Shown in pieces: positions 6,216 through 7,244 of a DNA stretch of 7,244 nt. The stretch covers positions 1 to 7,244 of the forward strand of contig JAGVOC010000113.1 in NCBI GenBank assembly GCA_020052975.1, given 5' to 3'. The stretch comes from Desulfobacterales bacterium (GTDB lineage Bacteria > Desulfobacterota > Desulfobacteria > Desulfobacterales > RPRI01). Every line of letters starts with the position of its first letter. Within the stretch, counting starts at the first letter, position 1. Made by a program: the position numbers and the translations under genes. A model generated the notes under the pieces. That model searched no databases, was not told the origin of the DNA, and was given only the letters and a program-made list of their open reading frames with translations.

Positions 6216-6731
6216 TTAGGGCTCTTTTCTTTCTGAGTCTAATGTATTATCAAATATAGACAAGAATTTGCGTTCTGCTCTGTCTGCGAAAAGCCCTGAT
6301 AACAAGCATATCATTGAAACAAACGATAATCCTCCCGAATCAGAAATATTATTAGATACGCCGATAACTTTTAAACTGCTTTGAAGGACAAGAGTTGATA
6401 GGAAACCGAAAAGAACGCCAATATAAAAAGGTGTGGCGTGTTTCCAATAATCGCTTCTTAGCATATTATAGGATTTTCTTTTCCAAAAAATAATTAAACT
6501 CCTTGCCAAACCACCAAGAGCGCCAGAAAATGACCCAATTATATAAATAGGATTGACGCCAAAAAATCGATAAGACTGGCTGTCAGTAGTTCTGGACAGA
6601 ACATACATAACAAGTATCAATGATATCAATGAAAATATTATTAATTCCGCCATTACACGATACGGGCGTGAAGTGACCCACCACCCATGTGTTGCTATCT
6701 TGCATTCCTTATCGAGCTCTGTATCGTTCAT
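6216..6731 (-). CDS. Four-helix membrane protein of unknown function
   Basis: A 171-residue protein with a short N-terminal cytoplasmic-like segment and four hydrophobic stretches at about 27-46, 59-82, 100-123 and 135-149. The second contains GALGGLAR (70-77), a glycine-rich packing motif ending in a buried arginine. The last runs into SGLFADRAERKF (145-156), and the C-terminus is charged. Positive residues after helix 2 (KRK, 84-86) and near the C-terminus suggest those ends face the cytoplasm. No signal peptide or catalytic motif is visible. It faces the recombinase convergently and has an inverted repeat upstream, but no clear ribosome binding site before the ATG. I cannot name a family. 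It could be a membrane effector or sensor carried as island cargo, or unrelated. The length and helix pattern support a real gene. Confidence 0.75.
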   Translation of the reverse strand: MNDTELDKECKIATHGWWVTSRPYRVMAELIIFSLISLILVMYVLSRTTDSQSYRFFGVNPIYIIGSFSGALGGLARSLIIFWKRKSYNMLRSDYWKHATPFYIGVLFGFLSTLVLQSSLKVIGVSNNISDSGGLSFVSMICLLSGLFADRAERKFLSIFDNTLDSERKEP

Positions 6732-6758
6732 GCTGTTTAATTATCGATCTTGTTCCTA

Positions 6759-6782
6759 ACTATTAATTAGACCGTTAATAGT
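6759..6782 (-). promoter_or_regulatory. Operator-like inverted repeat upstream of the membrane protein gene
   Basis: ACTATTAA at 6759-6766 and TTAATAGT at 6775-6782 are perfect inverted copies separated by eight bases. It lies 28-51 bases upstream of the start codon, within the probable promoter, and would fit binding by a dimeric regulator. No clean -35/-10 pair could be assigned. Confidence 0.35.
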
Positions 6783-6877
6783 ACTAACAACGGAAATCCG
6801 ATATTTGTCAGATAAAGTTCGTGTTTATCGATAGGCACTTGATTCCCTGTAATAACTTACACTATTTTCAAGTTTTT

Positions 6878-6916
6878 AAAAAGTCCGGATTTCAGGAAGT
6901 ACGTAACAAAATCCGG
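6878..6916 (-). terminator. Intrinsic terminator downstream of the recombinase remnant
   Basis: On the minus strand CCGGATTT (6916-6909) pairs perfectly with AAATCCGG (6892-6885) around a 16-base loop, followed by ACTTTTT (6884-6878). It lies 39 bases beyond the remnant's stop codon, which supports that stop as the original end of that gene. Confidence 0.5.
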
Positions 6917-6955
6917 CAATGCCTGATAGCTCGCGTTCTTACCTTTACATATAAT

Positions 6956-7150
6956 TTAGCGATCAAGCATCGAGTTCGGAATGAAATCAAAATGTCGGTC
7001 ATTTATCATTTCTCTGACTTTAGCCCCTTCTACCGCGGCGGTATAATATTTCAGGGTAGTAACCGGGTCCGAATGACCTAAGGCAGTCTGAACTACATTA
7101 ATACCAGCTCCCCTCATTAAATACTGAGTCGCGAATGTATGTCTCTTATG
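6956..7150 (-). pseudogene. C-terminal remnant of a second tyrosine recombinase
   Basis: The minus strand from 7150 to 6956 encodes 64 residues and a TAA stop. It begins HKRHTFATQYLMRGAGINV, then has ALGHSDPVTTLKYYT and ends in NSMLDR. It keeps an R-H-T-F-A-T box, the catalytic histidine of LGH, and the nucleophilic tyrosine nine residues later, all typical of tyrosine recombinase C-termini. The arginine-box domain, the lysine and the N-terminal domain are missing. Two codons upstream the frame meets TGA (7159-7157), and no start codon is present. The break falls inside the HxxR box, which normally has two residues between H and R but has one here, exactly where the TTATGCCGAG repeats begin. 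It is not a duplicate of the intact recombinase at 5084-6016. It looks like a gene cut by insertion or recombination at the repeats. The coding match was read by eye. Confidence 0.8.
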
Positions 7151-7198
7151 CCGAGCTCAACATAAGAGGCATTATGCCGAGTTCCAAATTATGCCGAG
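7143..7198. repeat. Right cluster of TTATGCCGAG repeats with an inverted repeat
   Basis: TTATGCCGAG occurs exactly three times on the plus strand, at 7146-7155, 7172-7181 and 7189-7198, with start-to-start spacings of 26 and 17 bases. CTCTTATG (7143-7150) and CATAAGAG (7161-7168) also form a perfect eight-base inverted repeat around ten bases. Direct repeats mixed with a dyad resemble tyrosine-recombinase core and arm sites. The cluster begins precisely where the recombinase remnant breaks off, so it probably marks an element end or a recombination junction. Confidence 0.65.
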
Positions 7199-7203
7199 AT
7201 GAA

Positions 7204-7220
7204 TTAGAATTTGTTTCTAA
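7204..7220. repeat. Short inverted repeat next to the right repeat cluster
   Basis: TTAGAA (7204-7209) and TTCTAA (7215-7220) are inverted copies around TTTGT, six bases beyond the last TTATGCCGAG copy. It could be part of the same recombination site. An A+T-rich six-base dyad can also arise by chance. Confidence 0.25.
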
Positions 7221-7244
7221 GTATTCTTATATCTCCTTCATTTA

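Noticed and set aside
6205..6225. Integron attC-like GTTAGGG next to a gene end
   Set aside because: It does not fit the GTTRRRY core, has no partner RYYYAAC with paired arms, and the recombinase here does not look like an integron integrase.
6821..7081. Plus-strand 86-codon frame
   Set aside because: Its second part is antisense to the recombinase remnant, which has clear family motifs, and its first part crosses the remnant's terminator. It shows no family features.
7143..7198. CRISPR array
   Set aside because: The repeat unit is only 10 bases, spacing is irregular at 26 and 17 bases, and no cas gene is present.

Overview
The window looks like an accessory island in a moderately A+T-rich bacterium. 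The ribosome binding sites before the first rightward gene and the leftmost leftward gene (GGGAGG, GGAGGTGG) would suit a Gram-positive, Firmicutes-like host. No rRNA, tRNA or housekeeping gene is present, so the host cannot be fixed from this sequence.

Layout. Positions 1-25 hold the first codons of a leftward gene that runs off the window. Positions 26-355 are non-coding: a leftward extended -10 promoter, a cluster of TTATG-core repeats (65-92), and a rightward promoter whose short spacer is an inverted repeat. Next come two rightward genes in tandem: an OLD-family ATPase fused to a TOPRIM nuclease domain (356-2320), then a KAP-family membrane P-loop NTPase (2395-4689). KAP is named after Kidins220/ARMS and PifA, and PifA is a plasmid F phage-exclusion protein. 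OLD proteins are ATP-dependent nucleases, and GajA of the Gabija defence system belongs to that superfamily. A pair of these two without a UvrD-like helicase is the main candidate for a new anti-phage module here.

The 394 bases from 4690 to 5083 contain no convincing gene. They hold a chain of hairpins ending in an intrinsic-terminator-like structure that lies directly against the start codon of the next gene, which suggests a small structured RNA. An intact XerC/D-like tyrosine recombinase follows (5084-6016). A leftward four-helix membrane protein of unknown function (6216-6731) has an operator-like inverted repeat upstream.

The right end carries the C-terminal 64 codons of a second, different tyrosine recombinase on the minus strand (6956-7150). 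It is cut off within the HxxR catalytic box by a cluster of TTATGCCGAG repeats (7143-7198). The related TTATG-core motifs at the left end raise the possibility that the island is bounded by recombinase recognition sites.

How the parts may fit: the ATPase-nuclease and the membrane NTPase probably act as one two-component defence unit, and the recombinase and terminal repeats may account for its mobility. The membrane protein may be further cargo or unrelated. The functional links are inferred from gene order and family knowledge.
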